Of a DNA stretch of 30,910 nucleotides, positions 30,072 through 30,910 are shown one piece after another. The DNA lies in contig JAHLWZ010000991.1 in the NCBI GenBank assembly GCA_020536535.1, forward strand, positions 1,422 through 32,331, given 5' to 3'. Source of the stretch: Pelomyxa schiedti. Its lineage: Eukaryota; Evosea; Pelobiontida; Pelomyxidae. Within the stretch, counting starts at the first letter, position 1, and the number at the start of each line of letters is the position of its first letter. The notes under the pieces were generated by a model that did not search any database, was not told the origin of the DNA, and worked only from the letters and a program-made list of their open reading frames with translations. A program made the position numbers and the translations under genes.

Positions 30072-30513
30072 ATGCGTCGCAACAAACAACGTGTGGGTAC
30101 CGAACTTCAATGCGTTTGCTTTGGGAGATCATCCTGCATATTGAGAGAACCAGAGACACAGGCGCCAAGTATGTTCCCCACTTGCCCCTTTTCTTTTTTA
30201 TTTCGTTCCGGCCTGCCGACAGGTCATCTCACACTTCAATATTGCTGGAATGACAGGTATATTTGCTCTCTAACCCACTCAGCATAATAAGTATCACAGA
30301 TGTAGACAGTCTGGAAGCCAGAAGAATGCGGCCTTTGCTTGGCATTAAGGTTTTCACCTTTGTTGTCTCCCTTCAAAACTCACCATCCATATTTCTTTTT
30401 TCCCCAATCCACTTATTGTGCGCTGTGTCTTCCATTTCCGGCATCTGACACAGGTATGCCTCGTTTTTTTCCCAGTCTCAGCTTAATCAGGTGGTGGACT
30501 TGACCAGCATGTG
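30072..30513 (+). CDS. Possible small multi-exon gene, structure unresolved
   Basis: The ATG at 30072 opens MRRNKQRVGTELQCVCFG. Good donor/acceptor pairs follow: gtatgt near 30169 with acceptor cgacag near 30221; gtatat near 30256 with acceptors at 30281 or 30300; gttttc near 30349 with acceptor acacag near 30454. Different combinations give a 59-aa Cys-containing peptide or a longer product that includes ITDVDSLEARRMRPLLGIK. The splice-like density suggests a real gene, but I cannot choose a frame and recognise no family. Confidence 0.25.
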
Positions 30514-30910
30514 TGATGGCACAGAAGGCCCATCCCCAACGCGATGATCCACATGAATCATACTCGTAACCGAGGATGCGTCCTTTGGCACATCAGCCAC
30601 AAGCTCGCCCGTGTCGGTTGGGGAGTTCCGGTTCCCTGCTGAATGGGGTAGCACCTCAGCCTCCTTTGCCCTTCCACAGTGGTAACGGGTACCTAAAACA
30701 ACACACGGCGGCCAGTGACATGCCAATCCCTTTGTATTAACGACTAAAAAAAACGAAAAAAAAGAGCAAAAAATTTGCTTGTTCACTCTTTTTCTGTTGG
30801 TTTTGGTTTGGTTCACTGGGATGGATGTGATGATGACACTGGCGGCCACTCTTGCTCGGCATCAATCGTCGATGACAATCACATCTTTATTGGGTACTTC
30901 TTGTTCATGT
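30487..30910 (-). CDS. 3' end of an unidentified gene entering from the right edge
   Basis: A minus-strand exon at about 30487-30692 has a good acceptor (gttgttttag) and reads RYHCGRAKEAEVLPHSAGNR and ELVADVPKDASSVTSM, ending in the stop at 30487. Its upstream exon is not clear: 30693-30850 is mostly A/T-rich. At 30862 another minus frame stops after VPNKDVIVIDD, whose VIVIDD resembles a SUMO-interacting motif. These may be one gene with an intron removing that stop, or two genes. Cut by the window edge. Confidence 0.3.

Overview
This is a gene-dense piece of a eukaryotic nuclear genome. Nearly all genes carry short GT-AG introns, mostly 40-60 nt, and many ORFs only make sense once spliced. 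The gene content points to an amoeboid protist, most likely Amoebozoa: an alpha-kinase joined to WD40 repeats (the architecture of Dictyostelium myosin heavy chain kinases), a RasGEF, a class I PI3-kinase, a divergent Rab and a multi-SH3 adaptor. The lineage is an inference from architecture, not a database match. I see no prokaryotic system, CRISPR array, transposon or rRNA/tRNA gene.

Layout. 1-1030 (-): 5' part of a membrane-anchored calcineurin-like metallophosphoesterase that runs off the left edge. 1137-2246 (+): orphan 369-aa protein. 2499-4404 (+): RasGEF in ten exons. 4754-6115 (-): orphan 453-aa protein. 6247-7269 (+): Rab-like GTPase in nine exons. 7368-10393 (-): alpha-kinase/WD40 protein in sixteen exons. 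10394-11233: a perfect 90-bp inverted repeat and a possible small spliced gene. 11234-12393 (-): Ser/Thr-rich orphan. 12497-12886 (+): small two-pass membrane protein. 13014-17429 (-): four-SH3, proline-rich adaptor. 17646-18803 (-): two-HMG-box chromatin protein. 19051-20457 (+): FUT8-like fucosyltransferase without introns. 20736-26738 (-): class I PI3-kinase. 26899-27151 (-): doubtful small ORF. 27548-30006 (-): LRRC47-like LRR plus B3/B4 protein. 30072-30910: two unresolved gene fragments at the right edge.

Functionally the window is rich in signalling to the actin/myosin cortex. A RasGEF activates Ras, Ras-GTP recruits class I PI3K through its Ras-binding domain, SH3 adaptors bind proline-rich partners (the PI3K N-terminus and the adaptor itself are both proline-rich), and alpha-kinases of this type control myosin II filaments. 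Their closeness here is probably chance, since eukaryotic genes are not operonic. The most unusual direct observations are a 9-nt microexon that encodes exactly the AGQ of the Rab G3 motif and is followed by a GC-AG intron, a second GC-AG intron in the PI3K catalytic domain, the 90-bp inverted repeat, and an exon-per-blade WD40 propeller. I checked splice models by reading frame: the exon lengths of the RasGEF, Rab, kinase, HMG and LRRC47 genes each sum to a multiple of three with one open reading frame.
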